Notes under the pieces: generated by a model
Told to the model about the DNA's origin: nothing
Databases searched by the model: none
The model's input: only the letters and a program-made list of their open reading frames with translations
In this document: in pieces, positions 26,298-35,492 of the stretch
Layout of the letters: every line of letters begins with the position of its first letter
How positions within the stretch are numbered: position 1 is the stretch's first letter
From: Candidatus Nitrotoga sp. HW29
Lineage (GTDB): Bacteria > Pseudomonadota > Gammaproteobacteria > Burkholderiales > Gallionellaceae
Direction of reading: 5' to 3'
DNA: 54,648 bases
Assembly (NCBI RefSeq): GCF_924101635.2
Contig: NZ_CAKMAA020000061.1
Span: 1 to 54,648, forward strand
Made by a program: the position numbers and the translations under genes

Positions 26298-28784
26298 CTA
26301 ATTCCGCAATGGCTTGTTATTTCTTAACATGTACTCAATACGTTCCTGCGTCTTTTCCATTGCCAGCAACTCAAGAAAATTGCGCCGTTCGAGATCAAGT
26401 AGCCATTGCTCGTCGACCATGCTGCCGACCTCCACGTCACCACCACACATTACCTCGGCCACGCGACAGCCAATATCATAATCATGCTCCGAGATGAACC
26501 CGCCTTCGAGCATATTCACCATCGATACTTTAAAGGACGCAATGCCCGCCCTGCCTGCTACCGGAATCTGACGCTGTATCAGGGGAGGACGATAGGCCGT
26601 GGCTATCAGCGCCAATGCTTCTTGCTTGGCTACATGCAGCAATTCGAAGTGATTCATTACAATGCGATCCGAAGCCCGCAAATAACCCATCTCGCGTGCC
26701 AGCTCTGCGCTCTTGGAGACTTCGCTCATGGCGATATTCTGAAAATAGCGCCGTAGAAACGGAAAAATATCGCCGCCTTTTGCTTCCGCTGCCGCGCGCT
26801 GCGTCATTTCCTTACAGCCGCCTCCGGAAGGCAGCAGACCGACGCCTGTTTCCACCAGTCCGATATAACTTTCCAACACAGCAACAATACGCGTGCAATG
26901 AATCGAAATTTCGCACCCCCCACCCAGTGCGAGACCGTCTACCGCCGCAACAGTAGGCACCAGCGCATATTTCAGGCGCTGCGACACCCGTTGGAATTTG
27001 ACGATTACGTCTTCTACTCGGGGGACATTACCGGTTGCCGCATTGACAATTTCACTTAATCCACCGCCTCCCGCCACGGTATATTTGACGCGCTGTACCG
27101 CGCCTTTAAACTTGCCGAAAAACCCGGCAGGTTGTTCTTCATCAACTTGCTGCACCCCTTGCATCAATTGCAGTAAATTGGCACCGGCAGAGAATGGCGG
27201 TTCGGTCTGCCAAATAATGAGTGCAAGCCAGTTTTCCTCGGCTTCGTCCAGTGCGCGCAAAATGTCATCCAGTAATTCACTGCTGATGATATGCATCTTG
27301 GTTTTGAAACTCAGGATAGCGATATTTTTATCGCTGTGCCACATACGTACTGATTCGGTCTCAAAAATTGTTTCGCCATATTGTATTGCCTCACCTGATA
27401 ATCGGTCTGGAAACTCTTGCCGGCTGTACACCGGTAACGTCGAGCGCGCTTGATACTGATTGCTGCCTGGCGAATATGAACCCTGCGCCCGATGCACTTC
27501 ATTACGGGTTTTATCCGTCACCCAACCTGGCAGCGGTGCTGACGACATTGTCCTGCCCGCTGCGATATCTTCGTTAATCCAACCGACTACCTGTTGCCAG
27601 CCTGCCATCTGCCAGATTTCGAAGGGCCCTCTGTCCCAACCGAAACCCCAGCGCACAGCAAAATCCAGATCGTGTGCATTGCTGGCGATGCTTTCCAGTT
27701 GTACCGCACAATAGTGAAATAAGTCACAAAACAGCGCCCACAGGAATTGCGCTTGTGGACGGGGGTTGGCGTGCAGGGCGGCAAGTTTTTTCGCCCAATC
27801 GCGTTCGCGTAATATGTCCTTTACCGCGTCATCCAATTTGTCTTCCGACAAGCGATAGGTCTGCAAACCCAGATCGAAAACATGAATTTTACTACCGATT
27901 TTTTGATACACACCGCGCTTGGTTTTTTGCCCCAGCGCGCCTTCCGTTATCAGTTTGTTCAACCAGTCTGGCAGCATAAAATAGGTATGCCAGGGATCGT
28001 CCGCAAGATTATTGTGCATGGTGTCGACCACGCGTGCGAATACATCCAGCCCAACCACGTCCAGAGTACGGAAAGTAGCGCTCTTGGGGCGTCCCAGATA
28101 GCGGCCGGTTAAAGCATCCACGGTATCAAAGTTCAGCCCTAGCCGACGCGCATGATGCAGCGTGGCCAGCAAAGAAAATACACCGATGCGGTTGGCGATA
28201 AAATTGGGCGTGTCCTTGGCGCGCACCACACCCTTGCCCAGCGTGGAAACAAGAAATGCTTCCAGCTTGTCCAGCAGCGCAGCGTCGGTACTGGCACAGG
28301 GAATCAACTCGACCAGATGCATGTAGCGCGGAGGGTTAAAAAAATGAATGCCGCAAAATCGATGGCGCTGTGTTTCTGGAAATGCTTGAGCCAGTTTATT
28401 GATAGATAGCCCGGAAGTATTGCTGGCGAAAATGCAGTCTGTCCCAAGATAGGAGGCGACTTTGTGGTAAAGATCTGACTTCCAGTCGATGCGTTCGGCA
28501 ATCGCCTCAATCACCAGATCACAACCGCGCAGCAATTCGAGGTGCTGCTCGTAATTTGCAGGTTGAATATAGGTCAGTTTGGCAGGGGATGCCAATGGGC
28601 TGGGTTCGAGCTTCTTCAAGCCTTCCAGCGCTTTGGTTACGTTGCCATTAGGGTCACCCTCTTTAGCAGGCAATTCAAACAGCAGCGTTTCCACATTGGC
28701 GTTGACCAAATGCGCGGCAATCTGCGCGCCCATTACCCCTGCGCCCAATACAGCGACCTTACGAATAATCAAATTTTTAGGCAT
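26298..28784 (-). CDS. 3-hydroxyacyl-CoA dehydrogenase/enoyl-CoA hydratase fusion
   Basis: An 828-residue bifunctional enzyme with the dehydrogenase half first. The NAD site is VAVLGAGVMGAQIAAHLV near residue 10 and the catalytic His and Glu lie in FCGIHFFNPPRYMHLVELIP. The hydratase/isomerase (crotonase) half comes second, with an oxyanion loop around PPFSAGANLLQL and DGLALGGGCEISIHCTRIVA. This domain order is that of FadN-like proteins and is the reverse of E. coli FadB/FadJ. It carries out hydration of enoyl-CoA and oxidation of the 3-hydroxyacyl-CoA, feeding the adjacent thiolase. Confidence 0.92.
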   Translation of the reverse strand: MPKNLIIRKVAVLGAGVMGAQIAAHLVNANVETLLFELPAKEGDPNGNVTKALEGLKKLEPSPLASPAKLTYIQPANYEQHLELLRGCDLVIEAIAERIDWKSDLYHKVASYLGTDCIFASNTSGLSINKLAQAFPETQRHRFCGIHFFNPPRYMHLVELIPCASTDAALLDKLEAFLVSTLGKGVVRAKDTPNFIANRIGVFSLLATLHHARRLGLNFDTVDALTGRYLGRPKSATFRTLDVVGLDVFARVVDTMHNNLADDPWHTYFMLPDWLNKLITEGALGQKTKRGVYQKIGSKIHVFDLGLQTYRLSEDKLDDAVKDILRERDWAKKLAALHANPRPQAQFLWALFCDLFHYCAVQLESIASNAHDLDFAVRWGFGWDRGPFEIWQMAGWQQVVGWINEDIAAGRTMSSAPLPGWVTDKTRNEVHRAQGSYSPGSNQYQARSTLPVYSRQEFPDRLSGEAIQYGETIFETESVRMWHSDKNIAILSFKTKMHIISSELLDDILRALDEAEENWLALIIWQTEPPFSAGANLLQLMQGVQQVDEEQPAGFFGKFKGAVQRVKYTVAGGGGLSEIVNAATGNVPRVEDVIVKFQRVSQRLKYALVPTVAAVDGLALGGGCEISIHCTRIVAVLESYIGLVETGVGLLPSGGGCKEMTQRAAAEAKGGDIFPFLRRYFQNIAMSEVSKSAELAREMGYLRASDRIVMNHFELLHVAKQEALALIATAYRPPLIQRQIPVAGRAGIASFKVSMVNMLEGGFISEHDYDIGCRVAEVMCGGDVEVGSMVDEQWLLDLERRNFLELLAMEKTQERIEYMLRNNKPLRN

Positions 28785-28838
28785 ATCATTCTCAAAACAA
28801 TTAAAGAAGGCATGGGACTTCCCATCCCCGCGTACGCT

Positions 28839-30155
28839 TTAAAAGCTATGTGTATATTGCACGCTTAGAATGTTTACGCTGCTATTGTATGCACCAACCA
28901 GATTACCCACAGTCGCGGTGGAAGGCGTACCGGCTGCCCCAGTATTATTATTTATACTAGCGTTATCCAAAAACAAGTGTGCATACCCAAAATCGAATGC
29001 AGTATCTTTGCCTGGTTTGTATTGTCCACCCACTGACAGCCAGGTACGGTCGTTGCCAGGAATACGTGCTGTGCGGAAGGCATCAGATATAGGCGATTGG
29101 TCATACGCAACACCACCGCGAACGGTCCAGTGTTCGTTGAAATGGTAGTTCCCGCCTACCGCGGCACGCCAAGTGTTACTCCAGTTTTCCGGCGCAACAC
29201 CCAACAATGCACCCGTATTTTTGACGACACGTAACTCGGAAAACTTATTCCAGCTGGTACGGCTGATATCTGCCATCACATCCCAATGCGAATCAAGCTT
29301 ACTGAAAAAACTGACAGACAAGGTATCAGGTGTCTTAATATTAGCCGTCACGCCGGTTGGATAGGTCGGTAATGCGCCTCCGGCAGCATCGGTAATCAGT
29401 GCAGTTCCATTGAGTTTGTACTTGAGTGAAGAGCGGTAGGCCACACCAATGCGTGTGCTGCTGCTTATTTCATACAGGCCACCAAGGTTGTAACCCCAGG
29501 CCGAATCGTTGCCGGAAACTGCTGTCATTCCTTCGGTCGTACCTAAATTCAGGGCATTGGAAAGGTAAGCAGTAATATGCTGATAATTCAATCCGGCACC
29601 GATGGAAAAATTTTCATTCACCCGATAAGATAACGAAGGATTCACGTTAATTGTCCTCACGCTTGATTCGAGCGCTTGAAAGCGTCCGACCCAACCCGCT
29701 GGATATTCCGTTCTCATTCCGAATGGCGCGTTCACCCCAAGACCGAATCTCATCTGAGGATTAATTTCCATGGTGAAATAACCATTAGGCACCGCCTGCC
29801 AACTGCCCGCATCGCCAGGTGCCGATGATGTCGGATGGAGAGCCACAGGAGACGGAGGGATAGAGGCGGAATCGATAAATTTTGCAGAAGGCTGAATCGC
29901 GTGCGCTGCGACTACAATTTGCTTACCCGACAAACGGCTCATGCCTGCCGGATTGAAAAATATAGTACTGGCATCCTCGGCGACAGCCGCGCCACCCGCA
30001 TAGGCATTACCCAAGCCGCTCGCATTTTGTTCAATCAGTGCAAAGCCCGACGCCGCTACGCTTCCGGATACCCCCGCGAGGACAGCGCCAATAGCCCAAA
30101 TCAGTGCTGTTCCCAGACTTGTATAATTGTTTTCCTTACACATATTCGAACCCAT
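28839..30155 (-). CDS. fadL: FadL-family outer-membrane long-chain fatty acid transporter
   Basis: A protein of about 438 residues (an internal Met four codons in is an equally good start). The signal peptide ends near GVSGSVAASG, and the mature N-terminus has the family hallmark SGFALIEQNASGLGNAYAGG followed by AEDASTIFFNPAGMSRL, which forms the hatch and the NPA region. A 14-strand barrel follows and ends in NILSVQYTHSF with the terminal Phe. It takes up long-chain fatty acids or other hydrophobic compounds. Its place inside the fad cluster supports fatty acids. Confidence 0.92.
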   Translation of the reverse strand: MGSNMCKENNYTSLGTALIWAIGAVLAGVSGSVAASGFALIEQNASGLGNAYAGGAAVAEDASTIFFNPAGMSRLSGKQIVVAAHAIQPSAKFIDSASIPPSPVALHPTSSAPGDAGSWQAVPNGYFTMEINPQMRFGLGVNAPFGMRTEYPAGWVGRFQALESSVRTINVNPSLSYRVNENFSIGAGLNYQHITAYLSNALNLGTTEGMTAVSGNDSAWGYNLGGLYEISSSTRIGVAYRSSLKYKLNGTALITDAAGGALPTYPTGVTANIKTPDTLSVSFFSKLDSHWDVMADISRTSWNKFSELRVVKNTGALLGVAPENWSNTWRAAVGGNYHFNEHWTVRGGVAYDQSPISDAFRTARIPGNDRTWLSVGGQYKPGKDTAFDFGYAHLFLDNASINNNTGAAGTPSTATVGNLVGAYNSSVNILSVQYTHSF

Positions 30156-30222
30156 ACGTTATTTGAATGCATTATGTATAAAAAATTATTTCAACCGACC
30201 ACTTCGCAGCAAAATAATGCGC

Positions 30223-30624
30223 TCATTCTTCAATTGGCACAATACGTGGCCTACGATCCTCTCCCACCGCCACATAGGTCAATATGGCCTCGGTTACTTT
30301 GGCGCAGACCGGCTTAACTGGGTCGCGTTGCACATACACTTCGACCTTGACAGTAATGGAAGTACGTCCTACCTTCATAAGCTCAGCATAAAAGCTCACC
30401 ACATCGCCCATAAACAAGGGCTGCTTGAACACAAATGAATTCACCGCTACCGTCACCACGCGTCCGCGCGCACGAAGGACAGCGGGTATGCTTCCGGCAA
30501 TGTCAACTTGCGCCATTACCCAACCGCCAAAAACATCCCCCGTGTAATTACTGTCGGATGGCATGGCCACCATACGCAGGGTAGGCTCACGTTGCGGCAA
30601 GCGGGTCAAAACTGGTTCATCCAT
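30223..30624 (-). CDS. Acyl-CoA thioesterase (YciA-like hotdog protein)
   Basis: A 133-residue single hotdog-fold protein. The signature is LRMVAMPSDSNYTGDVFGGW followed by VMAQVDIAGSI, with the catalytic Asp in MAQVD, and later strands FVFKQPLFMGDVVSFYAELM and SITVKVEVYV. It hydrolyses acyl-CoA thioesters in the cytoplasm and may prevent CoA from being trapped during beta-oxidation. It begins three bases after the acyl-CoA ligase stop, so the two are co-translated. Confidence 0.88.
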   Translation of the reverse strand: MDEPVLTRLPQREPTLRMVAMPSDSNYTGDVFGGWVMAQVDIAGSIPAVLRARGRVVTVAVNSFVFKQPLFMGDVVSFYAELMKVGRTSITVKVEVYVQRDPVKPVCAKVTEAILTYVAVGEDRRPRIVPIEE

Positions 30625-30627
30625 CTT

Positions 30628-32433
30628 TCAGTGTCCTTGATAAAGCTGTTCAATTTCTTTTGCAAAGTGTTTCACCACAGTTCCACGTTTAACCTTCAGG
30701 GTGGGTGTCAGCAGTCCGTTATCCACACTCCACGGCTCGGTCAACAATAATACCCGGTGTACTTTGGCATAACCTGGGAACTCCTTTATCTGATCGGCGA
30801 TACGCTGCAATACTTGAGGTTCGATACGAGGGTCATGCAACGATTCCGGTGTGTCCGTATGCACGCCGAGCGCTTGTGCCAAGTGTGCCCAGCCTGCCGC
30901 ATTTACTACTGCGAGCGCAGTGAGATAGGGACGTCCCTCACCGTATACCATCACCAGTTCGAATAAACGGTCGCGCAGAATGGCCTGCTCCATATCCGCC
31001 GGAGAAATCTTTTCACCGTTGGACATCACGATAATTTCCTTCAATCGCCCCGTGATAGTGATATGTCCTGATTCGCTAATGGAGGCAATATCGCCGCTGT
31101 TCAGCCAGCCATCCGCATCTATCATGGCGCGGGTTGCCTCGGCATTATTCCAATAACCTAACATCACATTTTGCCCTTTAACCAGTAATGCCCCCTGGTC
31201 GTTGATGCGCACCTCTACACCCGGCAAAGGAAGACCTACACTGGACGGAAAATTGCTATTCAAACGATTAGCGCAAACAATCGGGCTGGTTTCTGTCAAA
31301 CCATAGCCTTGCAAAATAGGCAAACCGAGTGCAATAAATACACGTGAAATTTCCGACTGCAAAGCCGCTCCGCCACACAAAGTCAGGCGAAGCCGTCCAC
31401 CTAAACGCGCCATTACCTTGCTCGCCACCAAGTGATTAAGCAATGGCCATAGCAATAAAATTGGATGCCAGCCAACGCGTCTCTGTTCATGCTCAAAGCG
31501 GTGCCAACCTACATTGACCGCCAAAGCAAATAGTTTGCGCCGCAACGGCGGCGCCTCCTCCAGCTTGGCGCTAATCGCCCCGTACACACGCTCAAAAATA
31601 CGGGGCACAGAAACCAGAATAGTTGGGCGAATGATTTGCAAATCTTCCGACAACAACTGAACGGAACGTGCATAGGCAACCGTGACGCCCGCCATCACGC
31701 AGATGTAATAACCCACCGTACGCTCAAAAGCATGGGAAAGCGGCAAAAAAGACAACATCGTGTCCGCTCCGGAAATGGGGCAGGTCCACAAGGCCGCATG
31801 GGCGTCAAACACAATATTGCGGTGCGATAGCATCACTCCCTTGGGGCGGCCCGTGGTACCCGAGGTGTACATGATTGTGGCCAGTGCATCAGGCTCGTGC
31901 ACTTGTTTGTCGATCAATACGGCTTGCGCGGGCAGCCACTCCTCTGCCCATTGCAACCGTGCTTCATTATGCCCGGCTATCCTGTCCAGGCTGATCATGC
32001 GCTGTATGCAAGGAAGCTGTGCGCACACATCGCGCAATGCTTGCCATTGTTCTGCGCTCTCAAATAGTAGTACTTTCACGCCCGCATCGTTGATGATATA
32101 GGCCACGCTATCTTGCCTGTCCTCAGTGTATAGTGGCACCGTCACAAGACCGAGTGATAACGCCGCCTGATCAAACAATACCCATTGTGGGCAATTGCGC
32201 AGCATGATACTGACGCGGTCGCCCACGGCCAATCCCTCACGTATCAGCGCCGCCTGCCAGCGTGCCATTTGATCACGCGCCTGCGCCCATGTCAGCGACA
32301 GCCAAGTATTTTCATTCGTGTCGAAATAACGATAAGCAATCGTGTCAGGCGTGCGTTTTACACGCTCGGCAAACAATCCATGCAAGGTGACTGCCTCTTC
32401 CGGCAGGATAATGTGGTCTTGGTTGTTCGACAT
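30628..32433 (-). CDS. fadD: Long-chain fatty acid-CoA ligase
   Basis: A 601-residue protein of the AMP-forming long-chain acyl-CoA synthetase type. The ATG at 32433 is preferred over a TTG seven codons upstream. The P-loop is TIMYTSGTTGRPKGVMLSHR, later motifs are GYGLTETSPIV and GWLNSGDIA, and the C-terminal lid has GRLKEIIVMSNGEKISPADM. It activates fatty acids to acyl-CoA for the dehydrogenase encoded just upstream. Its start lies 17 bases after the fadE stop. Confidence 0.92.
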   Translation of the reverse strand: MSNNQDHIILPEEAVTLHGLFAERVKRTPDTIAYRYFDTNENTWLSLTWAQARDQMARWQAALIREGLAVGDRVSIMLRNCPQWVLFDQAALSLGLVTVPLYTEDRQDSVAYIINDAGVKVLLFESAEQWQALRDVCAQLPCIQRMISLDRIAGHNEARLQWAEEWLPAQAVLIDKQVHEPDALATIMYTSGTTGRPKGVMLSHRNIVFDAHAALWTCPISGADTMLSFLPLSHAFERTVGYYICVMAGVTVAYARSVQLLSEDLQIIRPTILVSVPRIFERVYGAISAKLEEAPPLRRKLFALAVNVGWHRFEHEQRRVGWHPILLLWPLLNHLVASKVMARLGGRLRLTLCGGAALQSEISRVFIALGLPILQGYGLTETSPIVCANRLNSNFPSSVGLPLPGVEVRINDQGALLVKGQNVMLGYWNNAEATRAMIDADGWLNSGDIASISESGHITITGRLKEIIVMSNGEKISPADMEQAILRDRLFELVMVYGEGRPYLTALAVVNAAGWAHLAQALGVHTDTPESLHDPRIEPQVLQRIADQIKEFPGYAKVHRVLLLTEPWSVDNGLLTPTLKVKRGTVVKHFAKEIEQLYQGH

Positions 32434-32450
32434 GATTGCCTCGCACTCGC

Positions 32451-34895
32451 TCAAATAACATTCGATTCTGTCATCAGTTGCTTCGGTGCAAAATCATCCA
32501 CCATGATAACTTTGCGTTGTAGCTCGTAGTCACGCTCCAGCAGATGTGTTTCTTCGGCATTGATGAAGCCTTTATGATGTGCTTCTGCAATGCGCATCAA
32601 TTCATTCATAACCTTGAGCTGTCCGGCCTTGTGTGCCGCATTTACTCTTGCTTGCACGGGTTCGCACCGCAACGTGCTGTGTAACGCAGCTTCCAGTGCA
32701 CCAACCGCGTCATTTTCATTGTTGGGCAAATACATGCCCGTTGTCAGTCGGTCACGCGTACCTCCCGGTTGTAGCAACAATACGGCTACTTGATGCCCCA
32801 ACTTATCCGACGGTGGTGTCAGATATTTCCCCCTCGGAAAAATAAGCGCGCGCAAAAGCAGTGCAGAAAAACGGCAGGGAAAATTTTGCAGCAAGCCGTC
32901 GAACGCTATCTGAATCTTGTACAGAGCATCCTGTAGCGCCCAATGCAGCAACGGCAGATCTTCAGCGGGACGGCCATCATCCTTGAAGCGTTTGAGCGTA
33001 GCCGAGCACAGATACAACTGGCTCAGCACATCGCCCAATCGGGCAGAAATTTTCTCCCTCCGTTTAAGATTTCCGCCCAGTATCAGCATGGACACATCTG
33101 CCGCCAGCGCGAATGCAGCGGAACAGCGCGTCAATTGCTGGTAATAACGTTTTGTTTCCTCACCGGGCGGCACTGAAAGCCCGCGTCCACCGGTCAGACC
33201 AAAAAAGCACGCGCGTAGCGCATTACTCAGGCTCAAACTAATGTGGCCAAGCAGGGCAGCATCAAAATTTCGTAGGGCACGTTGCTTATCATTATCTTGC
33301 GCCGCCTGAATTTCTTTTAACACATAGGGATGAGAACGGAGCGCGCCCTGCCCAAAAATGAGCAGGCTGCGCGTCAGAATATTCGCGCCTTCCACCGTAA
33401 TGGCGATGGGATTCTGCTGGTGAGAGCGCCCCAAATAATTGCTCGGCCCCAGGCAAATCCCCTTGCCACCATGCACATCCATTGCATCATTAACCACCAT
33501 GCGCGCTCGCTCGGTGCAATGGTACTTAACGATGGCCGAAATCACCGACGGCCTCTCACCCATGTCCACCGCTGCTGCCGTTAGTACGCGTGCCGCGTCC
33601 ATCAAATAGGCATTCCCGCCCATGCGCGCCAGCGCTTCTTCTACACCTTCAAATTTACCGATCGGTAGTTTGAATTGCTTGCGTACCCGGCTATAGGCGC
33701 CACACGTTCGCACCGCCAATTTCACTCCGCCGATAGCACTGGCCGGCAATGAGATTGACCGTCCCGCTGCCAAGCATTCCATCAGCATGCGCCAACCCTG
33801 CCCGATACGATCCATTCCCCCAATAATATATTCCATCGGGATGAACACACCCTGGCCCGAAGTGGGGCCGTTCTGAAATACCGAATTAAGCGGGAAATGA
33901 CGACGCCCGACCTGTACGCCGGGCGTATTTGCAGGAATCAGCGCAAGGGTGATGCCGAGTTTTGCTTGTTCACCCAGTAAGTGATCCGGATCATATAACT
34001 TAAAAGCGAGGCCAATTAACGTCGCAACCGGCGCCAGTGTGATGTAACGTTTTTCCCACGTTACCCGCATGCCGAGCACATTTGATTGGCCATTAAATTC
34101 ACCGTGGCACACGATGCCGTAATCGGGAATCGATCCTGCATCGGAGCCAGCGAATGGCCCGGTCAAGGCAAAACAAGGGACCTCTTTACCCTGTGCCAAC
34201 CGACGCAAATACTTCTCTTTTTGCGTCGACGTGCCATAGCGTATAAGCAATTCTGCCGGCCCCAATGAATTCGGCACCATCACGGTTACGGATGCAGTAA
34301 TGCTACGCGAAGCAAGCTTGGCCACTACGGCAGAATGCGCAAGGGCAGAAAATTCCAGCCCGCCGTATTCCTTGGGAATAACCATGCCGAAAAACCCGTT
34401 GTCTTTGATGTACTGCCAAACTTGCGGCGGCAAATCCTGGCGCACATGAGTAATGTCCCAATCATCCAGCATGGCGCACAACGTTTCGGTTTGGTTATCG
34501 AGAAAGGATTGCTCTGCTGCACTGAGTGTAGGCTTGGGATAATTCAACAATTTGCGCCAGTCAGGATGGCCAGTAAAGAGATCGCCGTCCCACCAAACCG
34601 TACCCGCATCGAGCGCCTCCTGCTCCGTCTGCGAAATGTGGGGGAGTGACTTGCGGAAGATTTTTAGAATTTGACTGCTCACCAGCAGGCGACGCAGAGA
34701 AGGAACGCCCAGCACTGCAACAACTACAGCCAGCACGATTATCGCAACTTGAAACAGATCAGCAGAAAGTTTGCTTTGAATAGCCGCGATGAAAACAAAG
34801 ACTACCATCGCCAACAGCCACCCCCAGATGGAGGATCGAAAGAACGCCAACAAAATCATGACGCCCAGCATTCCTAGCAAAGTTAATATAACCAT
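32451..34895 (-). CDS. fadE: Acyl-CoA dehydrogenase, FadE type
   Basis: An 814-residue flavoprotein, the same length as E. coli FadE. Two or three N-terminal membrane helices (LTLLGMLGVMILLAF, LLAMVVFVFIAAI, VAIIVLAVVVAVLG) are followed by the dehydrogenase core: FGMVIPKEYGGLEFSALAHS, FALTGPFAGSDAGSIPDYGI, VRKQFKLPIGKFEGVEEALA and DVHGGKGICLG, and a long C-terminal helical extension. It inserts the trans-2 double bond in acyl-CoA, the first oxidation step. It is the first gene of the fad cluster. An imperfect palindrome lies 55-85 bases upstream. Confidence 0.93.
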   Translation of the reverse strand: MVILTLLGMLGVMILLAFFRSSIWGWLLAMVVFVFIAAIQSKLSADLFQVAIIVLAVVVAVLGVPSLRRLLVSSQILKIFRKSLPHISQTEQEALDAGTVWWDGDLFTGHPDWRKLLNYPKPTLSAAEQSFLDNQTETLCAMLDDWDITHVRQDLPPQVWQYIKDNGFFGMVIPKEYGGLEFSALAHSAVVAKLASRSITASVTVMVPNSLGPAELLIRYGTSTQKEKYLRRLAQGKEVPCFALTGPFAGSDAGSIPDYGIVCHGEFNGQSNVLGMRVTWEKRYITLAPVATLIGLAFKLYDPDHLLGEQAKLGITLALIPANTPGVQVGRRHFPLNSVFQNGPTSGQGVFIPMEYIIGGMDRIGQGWRMLMECLAAGRSISLPASAIGGVKLAVRTCGAYSRVRKQFKLPIGKFEGVEEALARMGGNAYLMDAARVLTAAAVDMGERPSVISAIVKYHCTERARMVVNDAMDVHGGKGICLGPSNYLGRSHQQNPIAITVEGANILTRSLLIFGQGALRSHPYVLKEIQAAQDNDKQRALRNFDAALLGHISLSLSNALRACFFGLTGGRGLSVPPGEETKRYYQQLTRCSAAFALAADVSMLILGGNLKRREKISARLGDVLSQLYLCSATLKRFKDDGRPAEDLPLLHWALQDALYKIQIAFDGLLQNFPCRFSALLLRALIFPRGKYLTPPSDKLGHQVAVLLLQPGGTRDRLTTGMYLPNNENDAVGALEAALHSTLRCEPVQARVNAAHKAGQLKVMNELMRIAEAHHKGFINAEETHLLERDYELQRKVIMVDDFAPKQLMTESNVI

Positions 34896-34949
34896 TACTG
34901 CCCTTTCTTGTTTTCAGGACAATCTCTTAACAATCCTGAAATGGATACC

Positions 34950-34980
34950 TGCTCAACGCACGTAGCATTACGTTTGAGCA
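34950..34980. promoter_or_regulatory. Imperfect palindrome upstream of the fad cluster
   Basis: TGCTCAACG and CGTTTGAGCA arms (one unpaired base) are separated by 12 bases and centred about 70 bases before the fadE start. This is a candidate operator for a fatty-acid regulator of the TetR type, or a leader hairpin. Confidence 0.4.
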
Positions 34981-35000
34981 AACTTGCTATCGTTCACGGT

Positions 35001-35050
35001 GAGCTTGTCGGACCGTTGGTCCCGCGCTAGTATTGGCTTTCGACAAGCTC
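35001..35050. repeat. REP-like inverted repeat
   Basis: Perfect 10-bp arms GAGCTTGTCG (35001-35010) and CGACAAGCTC (35041-35050). The arms, with flanking TTCACGGT and TGGCCC, look like the dispersed 'TTCGACAAGCTC' family of extragenic palindromes that I recall from proteobacterial genomes. Confidence 0.55.
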
Positions 35051-35369
35051 TGGCCCAACGACGTCTTGTGATCTTGATGCAATGATCTGTTACGTGCGTA
35101 AAGTGGATACCCATTTCCCTGAATTTATATTCTAGCTACGGAATAACCTTGTTTTTAGAAGACTTTTTATATCTGCATGTGCCGAACTTTTTGGTTATTT
35201 GAATTCGATCAATCAAGATCGGACAAAGCAAATTAAAATTGATTCAAATGCAGGAAAGTCAGATTGCCTCATGAACACGGCACTTGATGAGCATTGCGCC
35301 AGAAAAATGAGAAACCTTTGAAACACAAAGACCTACAGTTTTTGGATATGTTATGAAAAGCTTTTACCG

Positions 35370-35399
35370 GAAATTCGTGGACTTGCAGACACGAATTTC
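35370..35399. repeat. Perfect hairpin, 10-bp arms
   Basis: GAAATTCGTG (35370-35379) and CACGAATTTC (35390-35399) enclose a 10-base loop. No T-run follows on either strand. Confidence 0.6.
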
Positions 35400-35437
35400 G
35401 TGCCTCTCTTCTTGTTGATATGTGCTTGTTATTCGTC

Positions 35438-35467
35438 TCTACAGGCTCATCTGATGAGCCTGTAGAG
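35438..35467 (-). terminator. Strong hairpin after the SulP gene
   Basis: CTCTACAGGCTCAT and ATGAGCCTGTAGAG form a 14-bp perfect stem with a two-base centre, 25 bases beyond the SulP stop. No T-run follows on the minus strand, so it may act as a 3'-end stabiliser or a weak terminator. Confidence 0.5.
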
Positions 35468-35492
35468 TTTCGTAGCTAATCAGATAATTTTT

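Larger units (their letters stand above)
34896..35492. other. 597-base spacer rich in hairpins, no gene
   Basis: It contains the imperfect palindrome near the fad promoter (34950-34980), a REP-like inverted repeat (35001-35050), and two strong hairpins (35370-35399 and 35438-35467). No protein-coding frame is convincing. Confidence 0.6.
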
